The translations under genes were made by a program, and so were the position numbers. Shown piece by piece: positions 1 to 6,563 of a stretch of DNA of 22,383 bases (within the stretch, counting starts at the first letter, position 1; the number at the start of each line of letters is the position of its first letter). This DNA is from Coriobacteriia bacterium (GTDB lineage: Bacteria; Actinomycetota; Coriobacteriia; WRKU01). Below the pieces are notes generated by a model. The model was not told the origin of the DNA, did not search any database, and saw nothing but the letters and a program-made list of their open reading frames with translations. The stretch spans positions 1 to 22,383 of the forward strand of contig WRDL01000010.1 in assembly GCA_009784095.1 (NCBI GenBank). The letters run 5' to 3'.

Positions 1-1236
1 CAAAGAGCGATAGTCATATGCTTTTTCACGCTTGGTCTCGGTCACCTTGATACCGCGCTGTTGCGCTACATAATCGGCATTGACGAAGTTGACCGGATCA
101 GCGGTGAACTTGGAGAGCATACCCTTCAGTACCGCGGTCGTCAAAATAGCGGTGTCAAGCTCGCTGAGTTTACCGACCGTGATGATCTCGACCGCCTCGA
201 TCCCGCCGATCGCGAATTGGCTGAGCATGCTGCCCATATCTTGCGCCAGATCGATAAAGGGCCGTACTTTGTCCATCACGTCAGCTGGGACCGGGGTCAC
301 ATTGACCGCTGTGGGCACCATACGCCCTTCGAGACCGAGCGCCACATACTGCGCGATCTGCACGCCGGCGCGCTCTTGGGCCTCTTTAGTGGAAGCGCCC
401 AGATGCGGGGTGAGTATCGCATTCTCGAAATGACGGAGTGGACTATCGGTACACGGCTCCTTCTCGTAGACGTCGATACCGACCGCGGCGACCTTGCCGC
501 TTTCGAGCGCGTCGACCAGCGCCTTCTCCTCGAAGATGCCTCCACGCGCGGCGTTGACCAAGATCACACCATCGCGCATCGCTTCGAAACGCTCCTTGTC
601 GAACATGCCGATCGTCTCGGGGGTCTTAGGCAGATGAACGGTGATCACATCGGCCAAGCCGACAATCTCGTCAATATCGTTATAGAGAGTGACACCCAGC
701 TCTTCGGCCCTCTCCTCGCTTGCATAGGGATCGTAGCCGATCAGCTTCATCCCCATCGCATCGGCACGCTCGGCGACCAGCGAGCCGATGCGTCCCAGGC
801 CGAAGATTGCGAGTGTCTTTTCGAACAGTTCGGTACCGGAGAGTAAGCCGCGCTCCCACTTGCCGTCCTTCATCGAGCGATCGGCCTGTGGTGTCTTGCG
901 TGCGCATGCATACATGAGCGCGATCGCTTGCTCGGCAGCGCTGACGATATTCGAGGTCGGCGCGTTACAGACGATGACACCACGTTCGGTCGCCGCCTCG
1001 ACATCGACATTATCAACGCCGACACCGGCGCGTCCTATGATCTCGAGCTTCTTTGCGGCTTCGATCACCTCACGTGTCACCTTCGTGGCGCTGCGTACGA
1101 TGAGCGCCTCATAGCCGGGTATCACTTTGATCAATTCTTCGGGGCTCAGATCGAGCTTGACGTTGACCTCGAAGTTCTCACGAAGCAGATCGAGTCCCTT
1201 ATCGCTGATCTTTTCCGCTACCAGGATCTTTTTCAT
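1..1236 (-). CDS. serA: D-3-phosphoglycerate dehydrogenase (3' end outside window)
   Basis: It oxidises 3-phosphoglycerate with NAD+ in the first step of serine synthesis, in the cytosol. The frame is open from the ATG at 1236 to the window edge, giving 412 codons. The start MKKILVAEKISDKGLDLL is typical of the family. The substrate-binding stretch GRAGVGVDNVDVEAA follows near residue 75, a GLGRIG nucleotide-binding loop lies near residue 145, and the catalytic His is H278 in TPHLGAST. From about residue 315 the sequence looks like the extra domain of the long SerA class. About 110 further residues, expected to hold an ACT regulatory domain, should lie beyond base 1. The upstream neighbour is a class V aminotransferase on the same strand, separated by 92 nt that hold a repeat unit. 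Identification is firm; presence of the ACT domain is inferred from family length. Confidence 0.96.
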   Translation of the reverse strand, partial: MKKILVAEKISDKGLDLLRENFEVNVKLDLSPEELIKVIPGYEALIVRSATKVTREVIEAAKKLEIIGRAGVGVDNVDVEAATERGVIVCNAPTSNIVSAAEQAIALMYACARKTPQADRSMKDGKWERGLLSGTELFEKTLAIFGLGRIGSLVAERADAMGMKLIGYDPYASEERAEELGVTLYNDIDEIVGLADVITVHLPKTPETIGMFDKERFEAMRDGVILVNAARGGIFEEKALVDALESGKVAAVGIDVYEKEPCTDSPLRHFENAILTPHLGASTKEAQERAGVQIAQYVALGLEGRMVPTAVNVTPVPADVMDKVRPFIDLAQDMGSMLSQFAIGGIEAVEIITVGKLSELDTAILTTAVLKGMLSKFTADPVNFVNADYVAQQRGIKVTETKREKAYDYRSL

Positions 1237-1263
1237 GGTCGTGCCTCTTTTCTCTGTGATAAA

Positions 1264-1294
1264 GGTGACAAAGGGGTCGGTTCCTTTTGTTGCA
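1264..1294 (+). repeat. REP-like repeat unit, copy A (single, divergent)
   Basis: This 31-nt unit shares the exact core GGGTCGGTTCCTTTTGT with the copies near 7480 and, with one change, 15440. Its ends can pair weakly (GACAAA near 1267 with TTTTGTT near 1286), so it could form a small hairpin. It departs from the other copies in positions 8-10, where they have GTA or GTAG. It sits in the 92-nt spacer between the aminotransferase stop and the serA start, so it would be transcribed as part of the serA leader. Confidence 0.7.
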
Positions 1295-1328
1295 TATCGT
1301 TTATTTACCTGCTCGTTCCATTCGCTCT

Positions 1329-2480
1329 TTACTCGTCGATCCCCATAAATACTGCTTCAGCTGCCTTTATGCCGGCACCGCGCTCGAATTTATAACCGAG
1401 CCCGGCAAGCGTCATCTCGAGCGCCGCAAGTGTGGTGATGATATCGAACTCACCGAAGTAGCCCAGATGCCCGATGCGGAAGATCTTTCCGACCAGATGG
1501 TCCTGACCGCCCGCGATGGTCACCCCATAGCGTTCTTTGAGCGTTTTTACGATCTCTTTGCCATCCACACCTTCGGGTACCCACACCGGTGTGACCGCAC
1601 TTCCGCGTCCGTCTGCCGGCGCGAAGAGCTTAAGGCCGAGCGCCTCGCATCCTTTACGGGTTGCGTCTGCCAGCAGGCTATGACGCTTGATGGTATTCTC
1701 CAGCCCCTCCTCGCGGATCATCTGGAGCGCGACATTCAGACCGAGGATCAAGGTGACCGCCGGAGTGAACGGGGTCGTGTCCTTGTCGATGCTCTTTTTA
1801 TACTTCATCCAATCGAAATAGAATTTGGGGAGCGTCGAGCGCTCATAGGCGCGCCAGGCTTTCTCGCTGACCGAGAGAGCGCCGAGTCCCGGTGGGAGCA
1901 TAAGCCCCTTTTGCGATCCGGTCATCACGACGTCGAGCCCCCACTCATCGGTCTTGCACTCGACTGCGCCGATGCCGGTGATCGAGTCGACGATCAATAC
2001 CGTATCAGGATAGTCCTTGACGATCGCACCGACCGCCTTGACATCGTTGAGTACACCGGTCGAGGTCTCGCTTTGAGTAACGATGACGCCGCGCGCGTCA
2101 GGGTTTTCCTTGAGCGCCGCTTGAATGTCTGCCGGCTTGACCGTCTCGGTCCAATCATAGGACAGGTCGATCACATTGAGCCCATAGGCTTCGCTGATCG
2201 CCTTTTGGCGGTCGCCGAATTTGCCGTTACGCGCCACGATGACCGTGTCACCGGCACAAAAGCAGTTCACGATCGCAGCTTCCATAACACCGGTGCCGCT
2301 CGAAGCGAACAGGAGCACATCGTTCTTGGTCTCGAAGACGTATTTGAGGTTATCGATCGCGCTTCGAAGCGCCGCTGAGAAGTCCGGTGTGCGGTGATGG
2401 ATGATCGGCTCGGCGGTCTTAAGTAGCACTTCTGCCGGTACCGGTGTGGGTCCCGGGGTCATCAGGTATTTCTTTTGCAT
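1329..2480 (-). CDS. Class V PLP aminotransferase (serine/alanine-glyoxylate type)
   Basis: This is a cytosolic PLP-dependent aminotransferase of fold type I, class V. The N-terminus MTPGPTPVP is characteristic of the alanine-glyoxylate/serine-pyruvate group. The pattern SSGTG near residue 60 holds the cofactor phosphate, and the Schiff-base lysine is K191 in MTGSQKGLMLPPG. The length of 383 aa is normal. The start has the Shine-Dalgarno AAAGGGGAG just upstream. It lies directly upstream of serA. In several bacteria, for example Thermotoga, the same pair is adjacent, and the aminotransferase (often mislabelled as a hydrogenase 42-kDa subunit) is thought to serve serine metabolism. It may therefore act as the phosphoserine aminotransferase, or as serine-glyoxylate aminotransferase; the sequence alone does not decide. 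Confidence 0.93.
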   Translation of the reverse strand: MQKKYLMTPGPTPVPAEVLLKTAEPIIHHRTPDFSAALRSAIDNLKYVFETKNDVLLFASSGTGVMEAAIVNCFCAGDTVIVARNGKFGDRQKAISEAYGLNVIDLSYDWTETVKPADIQAALKENPDARGVIVTQSETSTGVLNDVKAVGAIVKDYPDTVLIVDSITGIGAVECKTDEWGLDVVMTGSQKGLMLPPGLGALSVSEKAWRAYERSTLPKFYFDWMKYKKSIDKDTTPFTPAVTLILGLNVALQMIREEGLENTIKRHSLLADATRKGCEALGLKLFAPADGRGSAVTPVWVPEGVDGKEIVKTLKERYGVTIAGGQDHLVGKIFRIGHLGYFGEFDIITTLAALEMTLAGLGYKFERGAGIKAAEAVFMGIDE

Positions 2481-2494
2481 GGCATTCTCCCCTT

Positions 2495-2503
2495 TGTTAT
2501 ACT
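2495..2503 (+). promoter_or_regulatory. Extended -10 promoter candidate for a convergent small RNA
   Basis: TGTTATACT fits the extended -10 pattern TGnTAnnnT. A transcript from here would begin near 2510, next to the left inverted-repeat arm, and run rightward toward the toxin gene into the hairpin at 2555-2580. No clear -35 box is visible. The site also lies just before the aminotransferase start on the other strand. Confidence 0.4.
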
Positions 2504-2510
2504 GTGACTA

Positions 2511-2590
2511 GGCATGGAGTTCGCGCGGTTATCGCGACCCGTTCCGGATGAGAGGAAGGGTCGTCTGTGGACGACCCTTCGGTTATTTAT
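2511..2590 (+). ncRNA. Candidate antisense (antitoxin) RNA of the toxin locus
   Basis: This is a predicted RNA of about 80 nt, defined by the extended -10 at 2495-2503 and the hairpin at 2555-2580, which is followed on this strand by GGTTATTTATT. It would be convergent with the toxin gene and complementary to the 3' end of a toxin mRNA that reads through the hairpin. Its 5' part repeats the toxin mRNA leader sequence. The existence of the RNA is inferred from layout alone; no expression evidence is available. Confidence 0.33.
2555..2580. terminator. Strong hairpin after the toxin gene, possible shared terminator
   Basis: A perfect 11-bp stem (GAAGGGTCGTC at 2555-2565, GACGACCCTTC at 2570-2580) encloses a 4-nt loop. 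It begins two bases after the toxin stop codon. The plus strand is followed by GGTTATTTATT, a weak U-rich tail. The minus strand has no U run, so read-through of the toxin transcript is possible. Confidence 0.6.
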
Positions 2591-2672
2591 TCCAGTGCCG
2601 AATGAGTGTGATCAAAGCAACTATGAACAGTCCCAATGTGCACAACACAATGATACTTTCGTAAGTAACCAT
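2583..2672 (-). CDS. Small holin-like type I toxin, 29 aa
   Basis: The peptide is MVTYESIIVLCTLG followed by LFIVALITLIRHWNK, a short charged head (TYES), one hydrophobic segment of about 18 residues (7-24) and a basic tail. The MxTYE start, the Gly-Leu-Phe mid-motif and the size match the putative holin-like toxin family related to TxpA. That family is common in Firmicutes and usually has an antisense RNA. The ATG is preceded by an almost perfect Shine-Dalgarno, AAAGGAGGT at 2679-2687, with normal spacing. Such toxins act at the cell membrane. The gene is flanked by inverted repeats and followed at once by a hairpin. The 29-aa length makes the family call a judgement by eye, but the strong ribosome site and layout argue that it is real. 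Confidence 0.75.
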   Translation of the reverse strand: MVTYESIIVLCTLGLFIVALITLIRHWNK

Positions 2673-2729
2673 GGTCACCACCTCCTTTCGAAGATGGTAA
2701 CGGGTCGCCACGCGTAACTCCATACTTCT

Positions 2730-2738
2730 AATGTAGCA
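2730..2738 (-). promoter_or_regulatory. Extended -10 promoter candidate for the toxin gene
   Basis: On the minus strand TGCTACATT fits TGnTAnnnT. The predicted transcript start, about 7 nt downstream near 2723, coincides with the first base of the right inverted-repeat arm. A leader of about 50 nt then precedes the toxin ATG. No good -35 box is seen, as is usual for extended -10 promoters. Confidence 0.45.
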
Positions 2739-2816
2739 AAAACAGCGCACAAGAAACGCACTTTTTACGCGATTAATGGTCGATTAGCAAAAAGCTAACT
2801 GATGCCTAGGAAAGCT

Positions 2817-4202
2817 TTAGGGTTTTTCGACAGATTCCTCTTCCAGTTTCTTGAAGAACGTCGCCTCGGTCTTGATCGTGTTGACCAGCTCGCCCGGGTC
2901 GACCGATTCGTTGCCCCCATGCATATTGGAAAGTTCGCGATCGGAGACCCCATAGAGTAAGAAGTCGGCGTCGGGAGAGACTTCCTGCAATGAGGCGAGA
3001 AGTGGGATCGATGCGCCACCACCGACCGCGGTGACCTCGGAATCGAACACCTCGGCCATCGATTCGGCAAATCGCTTCGCGAGCGGTCCGTCGATGTCGG
3101 TCATGAAAGCGCTCGCACCTGAGGTCTTCACGATGTTCATGATCATTCCCTTCGGGGCGTTCTTCTTCAGATGTGTGGTCACCGCATCAAGTACCTGGTC
3201 GGTGCTTTGCCCGTATGGGAAACGTACACTGATCCGCGCTTTCGCGGACGGGACGATCACGTTACTGCTCTCGGCGACCGACGTTGCGTCAAGCCCGATG
3301 ATCGTCGCCGAGGGTCGTCCGATGATCCGATCATGCAGCGGCCCGGTGCCGACCAGGTCGGCTCCTTCGAGCAGGCCGACATCGCGACGGAAACGCTCTT
3401 CCAGATAAGGGGCACCGTCCCACTCGAAACTCTTGAGCCCCTCGATTGCGACATCACCTGACACATCCCACAACGTGGAAAGCATCGTGATCAACCCGGT
3501 CAGTGCGTCGGGGGTCGGTCCCCCATACACCCCGCTGTGCAGCGCCTGTTTGATCGTGTCGACTTCGACATCGACGAGCACCGTTCCGCGCAGCGCTGTT
3601 CCCAGCATCGGGCGCCCGACTTCGTCGCTGCCCATATCGAAGATCAGGAATGCGTCCGCCTCAAAGCGGTGTGGATCGGTCGCGATGTAGTCCTCCAGTG
3701 TACCGAAGCACTCCTCCTCACCCTCGAAACAGATCTTGAGATTCACGTGACCAAGCGCCTCGAGTCCTCCCGCCGCCTCGATGGCGTGCAGATGTCCGAC
3801 GATACCGGCCTTGTTGTCGGCAGAACCGCGCCCATAGTAGCGCCCGTTGTCGCGTAGCGTTAACTCAAAGGGGTCGCTCTCCCACCCCTGCTCCTCGATA
3901 GGAGCCGGTTGGATATCGTAGTGCGCATACAGCAGAAGAGTCGGAGCGTCGGGGTAGCGCTCGGCGTTCGCGTGATGCTGCGCCCATACGACCGGTGCGC
4001 GCCCACCCACGTCGAGCATCTCCACATGTGTAAAGCCGGCGGCCTCCACCATGCGCTTGACTTCGGCGGCACACGCAAGCGAAGGCTCGATATCATAGCC
4101 ATCGAAACTGCACGAGGGATATGAGACTAGTTTCGCGAGATCATCGATGACCTCGTCACGATCGATGTGCGAGACAAAACTGCGCGCGGGATAGTTCATC
4201 AC
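2817..4202 (-). CDS. M20-family metallopeptidase / dipeptidase
   Basis: This is a zinc-dependent cytosolic dipeptidase or related amidohydrolase of the M20 (ArgE/DapE/CPG2/CNDP) family. The metal-ligand signature LLLYAHYDIQPA is present (His-x-Asp), followed by GRGSADNKAG with the bridging Asp, the EGEEE box holding the catalytic Glu, IFDMGSDE, and a C-terminal NMHGGNE with the last His ligand. I chose the GTG start at 4202, followed directly by ATG, because GAGGAG lies 9 nt upstream. An upstream ATG at 4265 would add 21 residues but has no ribosome site. The protein is then about 461 aa, the usual length. It is divergent from the methyltransferase gene. The substrate is unknown. Confidence 0.9.
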   Translation of the reverse strand: MMNYPARSFVSHIDRDEVIDDLAKLVSYPSCSFDGYDIEPSLACAAEVKRMVEAAGFTHVEMLDVGGRAPVVWAQHHANAERYPDAPTLLLYAHYDIQPAPIEEQGWESDPFELTLRDNGRYYGRGSADNKAGIVGHLHAIEAAGGLEALGHVNLKICFEGEEECFGTLEDYIATDPHRFEADAFLIFDMGSDEVGRPMLGTALRGTVLVDVEVDTIKQALHSGVYGGPTPDALTGLITMLSTLWDVSGDVAIEGLKSFEWDGAPYLEERFRRDVGLLEGADLVGTGPLHDRIIGRPSATIIGLDATSVAESSNVIVPSAKARISVRFPYGQSTDQVLDAVTTHLKKNAPKGMIMNIVKTSGASAFMTDIDGPLAKRFAESMAEVFDSEVTAVGGGASIPLLASLQEVSPDADFLLYGVSDRELSNMHGGNESVDPGELVNTIKTEATFFKKLEEESVEKP

Positions 4203-4315
4203 TTTTGCGATCTCCTCAAAAATCTGACTGGATGGTTCATTTATCAATCTGCGTGAAATTGCCATGGTTCAATCATAACCGAGAACGCGCATCTTTCTAC
4301 GCTATGATGGTATCC

Positions 4316-5482
4316 ATGGCATACTTTCCGACCTATAACTATTTCGTTTCATGTGCGCCCGGTCTGGAAAAGCTCTTGGCGGGCGAGTTACGTACCCTGC
4401 GCTGTCGTAGCGTACGTCCGCAGCGGCTTGGCGTCCAATTCAAGGGAACGGTCAAGGACGGTTATCGCGTCTGTCTGTGGTCACGTATCGGCTCGCGTGT
4501 GCTCATGGAGATCGCCGAGGTCAGCGCGCGCTCAAGTGACGAGTTTTACGAAGAGGTCAAGGAGATCGCTTGGGAGAAGCACCTACGTCCGGAAGGGACT
4601 CTCTATATCGGCAGCGTCGGCGGTAATCTCGTATTCAAGAACACCCAATTCATCAACGTACGAACAAAAGACGCGATCGTCGACCGTTTCCGCGAGATGA
4701 CGAAAAAAAGACCCAGCGTCAAAGCGAAATTCCCCGATGTACGCCTCCATGTCGTCGTGCGAAAGGATCGCGCGACCATCGCGATCGATCTGGCCGGCAT
4801 ACCTCTTCACCTGCGGATGTATCGCACCGATAAGGTCCAAGTGGTCGCCCCTATGAAGGAGACACTCGCCGATGCCTTGTTGATGTTCGCCGGATGGCCG
4901 CGCATCGCGCACGAAGGCGGTCCGTTCGTCGACTTCATGTGCGGCTCAGGCACACTGCCTATCGAGGCAGCCATGATCGCCGGCGATATCGCGCCGGGTC
5001 TGCAACGTAAGTGGTGGGGCTTTACTAATTGGCTCGGACACGACCAAGAAGCCTGGGATAAACTTATCGATGAGGCGAAGAACCGACGGGAAGTCGGTAT
5101 TAAGTCGGTACCGCCGATAATCGCCAGTGATTGGGACGGGGACAGCACGCTCATCGCGTTCCACTGCATCCGCCGTGCCGGAGTCGAGGGGTTGATCGAT
5201 CTGCGGACCGAGGATTTCACCGAGGTGGAGCGTCCCGACAGCGACGTGACCGGTCTGATCGCGCTCAATCCACCATATGGACTTCGTTTGGGTGAGCCTG
5301 ATGAACTCCCCGCGCTCTATCGAGAATTAAAAGAGACGCTCGAGGAGAACTGGAGTGGATATCGACTCGCGATCATTACGCCGGATCGGACGATCTCCGA
5401 GCAACTCGGGCTCAGGCCACAGCATACCTATTCAGTCAAGAACGGCTCGATCGAGACCGAGATCCTCACTTACAACCTCTAA
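4316..5482 (+). CDS. THUMP-domain 23S rRNA guanine-N2 methyltransferase, RlmL/YpsC-like
   Basis: This is an S-adenosylmethionine-dependent rRNA methyltransferase of 388 aa, the same size as Bacillus YpsC and the N-terminal half of E. coli RlmL, which makes m2G2445. The N-terminus FVSCAPGLEKLLAGEL is the ferredoxin-like part. A THUMP region spans about 60-155, ending in GIPLHLRMYR (161-170). Motif I is DFMCGSGTLPIEAA (206-219), the SDWDGD motif is at 271-276, and the catalytic NPPY is at 318-321. The start is uncertain: in-frame ATGs at 4304 and 4307 are alternatives and none has a clear Shine-Dalgarno. The ATG at 4316 gives the family-typical N-terminus. It is the only clear plus-strand protein gene in the window and appears monocistronic. 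Confidence 0.93.
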   Translation: MAYFPTYNYFVSCAPGLEKLLAGELRTLRCRSVRPQRLGVQFKGTVKDGYRVCLWSRIGSRVLMEIAEVSARSSDEFYEEVKEIAWEKHLRPEGTLYIGSVGGNLVFKNTQFINVRTKDAIVDRFREMTKKRPSVKAKFPDVRLHVVVRKDRATIAIDLAGIPLHLRMYRTDKVQVVAPMKETLADALLMFAGWPRIAHEGGPFVDFMCGSGTLPIEAAMIAGDIAPGLQRKWWGFTNWLGHDQEAWDKLIDEAKNRREVGIKSVPPIIASDWDGDSTLIAFHCIRRAGVEGLIDLRTEDFTEVERPDSDVTGLIALNPPYGLRLGEPDELPALYRELKETLEENWSGYRLAIITPDRTISEQLGLRPQHTYSVKNGSIETEILTYNL

Positions 5483-5489
5483 GTTGATT

Positions 5490-5717
5490 CTAGAGGGCGA
5501 TGTTTTCAAGTCGCTCTGCAATCCATACCTTTATTACCGATTGACGGGTAACACCAATTCGTTGTGCTTCGCGATCGAGTAGCTCGACCATCCAAGAAGG
5601 AAAATCGACATTGACGCGCTTTGACTCTTGTTTAGGCTGACGAATCGAAGACATATCAAGGTAGGATGAGATATCCTCTCCATCATCAAATCTCTTGTCA
5701 AATTCTTCTGCTTTCAT
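5490..5717 (-). CDS. brnA: BrnA-type ribbon-helix-helix antitoxin
   Basis: The 75-aa protein ends in a ribbon-helix-helix DNA-binding domain: KRVNVDFPSWMVELLDREA, then IGVTRQSVIKVWIAERLE. This is the usual BrnA signature. The acidic N-terminal third would wrap the BrnT toxin. In intact modules BrnA neutralises BrnT and represses the operon. The ATG at 5717 overlaps the last 20 nt of the toxin reading frame, and the GAGGAGG ribosome site lies within the toxin gene, so the two were translated in tandem. Here the toxin frame is broken upstream, leaving an apparently orphan antitoxin. Its 3' end lies 7 nt from the stop of the convergent methyltransferase gene. Confidence 0.9.
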   Translation of the reverse strand: MKAEEFDKRFDDGEDISSYLDMSSIRQPKQESKRVNVDFPSWMVELLDREAQRIGVTRQSVIKVWIAERLENIAL

Positions 5718-5967
5718 AAATCTCTACCTCCTCTTCTCTTGAACGTCGTACTGATATTATCCGAGTTCTCTCTTTGCAATATGTGATGACCGCAGAGTAA
5801 TGCTTCTCGCTCATTTTCCCAATGACAAGAAAGCGAATCTCATCATTTAGTCGAGCTGGAATCTCGACATAGTACTCGTCATCCTACAATCGTTGCGCTT
5901 CAATGAAATCAATACCGTGCTTTTTCTTGTTGGCGGCGCTTTTCGTTGGGTCAAACTCAAATTGCAT
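5698..5967 (-). pseudogene. brnT: BrnT-type ribonuclease toxin broken by an amber codon
   Basis: From the ATG at 5967 the frame reads MQFEFDPTKSAANKKKHG, then IDFIEAQRL, then a TAG at 5884-5886 (codon 28). It continues without further stops as DDEYYVEIPARLNDE, RFLVIGKMSEKHYSAVITY and RTRIISVRRSREEEVEIYE to a TGA at 5700-5698. All BrnT hallmarks are present (KHGIDF, EIPAR, FLVIG, HYSAVITY, RIISVRRSR). In homologues the codon-28 position is usually Trp before DD, so a single TGG to TAG change explains the break. The ribosome site GGAGGT lies at 5971-5976. A sequencing error is the main alternative. The gene is more AT-rich than its neighbours, which suggests transfer. Confidence 0.88.
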
Positions 5968-5977
5968 GATACCTCCA

Positions 5978-6035
5978 AAATTATATATTTATTATACAAT
6001 TATAAAGGAATTATCATTCTATTTTTATACTATTT
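5978..6035 (-). promoter_or_regulatory. AT-rich promoter/operator region of the brnT-brnA module
   Basis: This short stretch is far richer in A and T than the surroundings. It contains three overlapping minus-strand TATAAT boxes, and a small palindrome TTATA-CAAT-TATAA at 5992-6005. BrnA-type proteins repress their own operon, so the palindrome is a plausible operator. No good -35 box was found, and which -10 is used cannot be told. Confidence 0.35.
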
Positions 6036-6524
6036 TTACTCAACTGACGAGCGGAACGTATAGTACTTGTGCCCGAAGTAGGAGACGATGGTGGCGAAGA
6101 GTACTGTACACAGTTGCGCGATCAATACCGTCAGATCGATCGATTCGAACACGCCTGCTAGTCGCGGGGCGAGCGTGCGAAGAATGCGTAGGAACAGCAC
6201 CAGCAGGAAGCTGGAAAGTAGCTGGGCCGGCAGGTAGACCCCATATGAGCGCAATGCCTGTGGCAGATATGCGCCCTCTGATTGGAACGCATAGTATTTC
6301 AGCGTGAATGCGCCGAACGGGACCGAGAGGGCCCACATCAACCACTGGATGATCAGATAGTAGTGCTCGCCGACCCAACCCTCCGCCGAGCTGAGAGGTA
6401 CGGTCAGGGCAAAGAGACCCAGCGCGAACAGAAGATAGCCCCACAGGGTATTGATCCCACCGGCGAGCAGGAAACGGAGCGGTTCGGGTAGATCCCATAA
6501 ATAGGTTTTGAGTGTACGAAACAT
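6036..6524 (-). CDS. GtrA-family four-helix membrane protein
   Basis: The 162-aa integral membrane protein begins MFRTLKTYLWDLPEPLRFL. It has the GtrA pattern FLLAGGINTLWGYLLF in the first helix and ends with a helix plus SYFGHKYYTF, the typical C-terminal signature of the family. Four membrane segments are visible. GtrA proteins are linked to moving or anchoring polyprenyl-linked sugars for cell-surface glycosylation; the role here is unknown. I chose the ATG at 6524. The frame is open further upstream to 6704, but that part overlaps pncA and reads as shadow sequence. No Shine-Dalgarno is seen. Repeat copy D ends 8 nt upstream of the start, so the natural leader may have been altered. It is last in the apparent gat-pnc operon. 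Confidence 0.85.
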   Translation of the reverse strand: MFRTLKTYLWDLPEPLRFLLAGGINTLWGYLLFALGLFALTVPLSSAEGWVGEHYYLIIQWLMWALSVPFGAFTLKYYAFQSEGAYLPQALRSYGVYLPAQLLSSFLLVLFLRILRTLAPRLAGVFESIDLTVLIAQLCTVLFATIVSYFGHKYYTFRSSVE

Positions 6525-6532
6525 GCGAAAAG

Positions 6533-6563
6533 TAGGACGGAAGGAACCGACCTTACTGTCCCA
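6533..6563 (-). repeat. REP-like repeat unit, copy D, spanning the pncA stop
   Basis: On the minus strand this 31-nt unit begins TGGGACAGTAAGGTCGG and ends TTCCTTCCGTCCTA. It matches the left unit of copy B (7472-7502) at about 26 of 31 positions by eye. Its TAA at 6555-6553 is the stop codon of the nicotinamidase gene, so the last residues Gly-Gln and the stop come from the repeat. It ends just before the gtrA start. Confidence 0.78.

Larger units (their letters stand above)
2514..2723. repeat. Inverted repeat flanking the small toxin gene
   Basis: The left arm is 2514-2545 and the right arm is 2697-2723. Read inward, both begin ATGGAGTT, continue with a CGCG(C/T)GG block, and end with CGACCCGTT. 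The left arm has about six extra bases in the middle. On the toxin mRNA the right arm lies at the expected 5' end and the left arm lies beyond the hairpin. A full-length transcript could therefore close 5' to 3', as in Hok-type and AapA-type toxin mRNAs. Confidence 0.75.

Noticed and set aside
61..846. A 261-codon plus-strand open frame opposite serA
   Set aside because: It is a shadow of the serA frame, which has firm motifs.
1287..2378. A long plus-strand open frame (363 codons) opposite the aminotransferase gene
   Set aside because: It is fully antisense to a well-conserved enzyme, has no ribosome site or recognisable motif, and its composition is that of reversed codons.
2767..2795. TTAGC-AAAAA-GCTAA hairpin after the M20 peptidase gene as a terminator
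   Set aside because: Only a 5-bp stem with no U run after it on the minus strand; too weak to list.
3502..3521. GGGGGTCGGTCCCCC in the M20 peptidase gene, resembling the repeat core
   Set aside because: A short local palindrome in normal coding sequence; the TTCC and TTTTGTC parts of the unit are absent.
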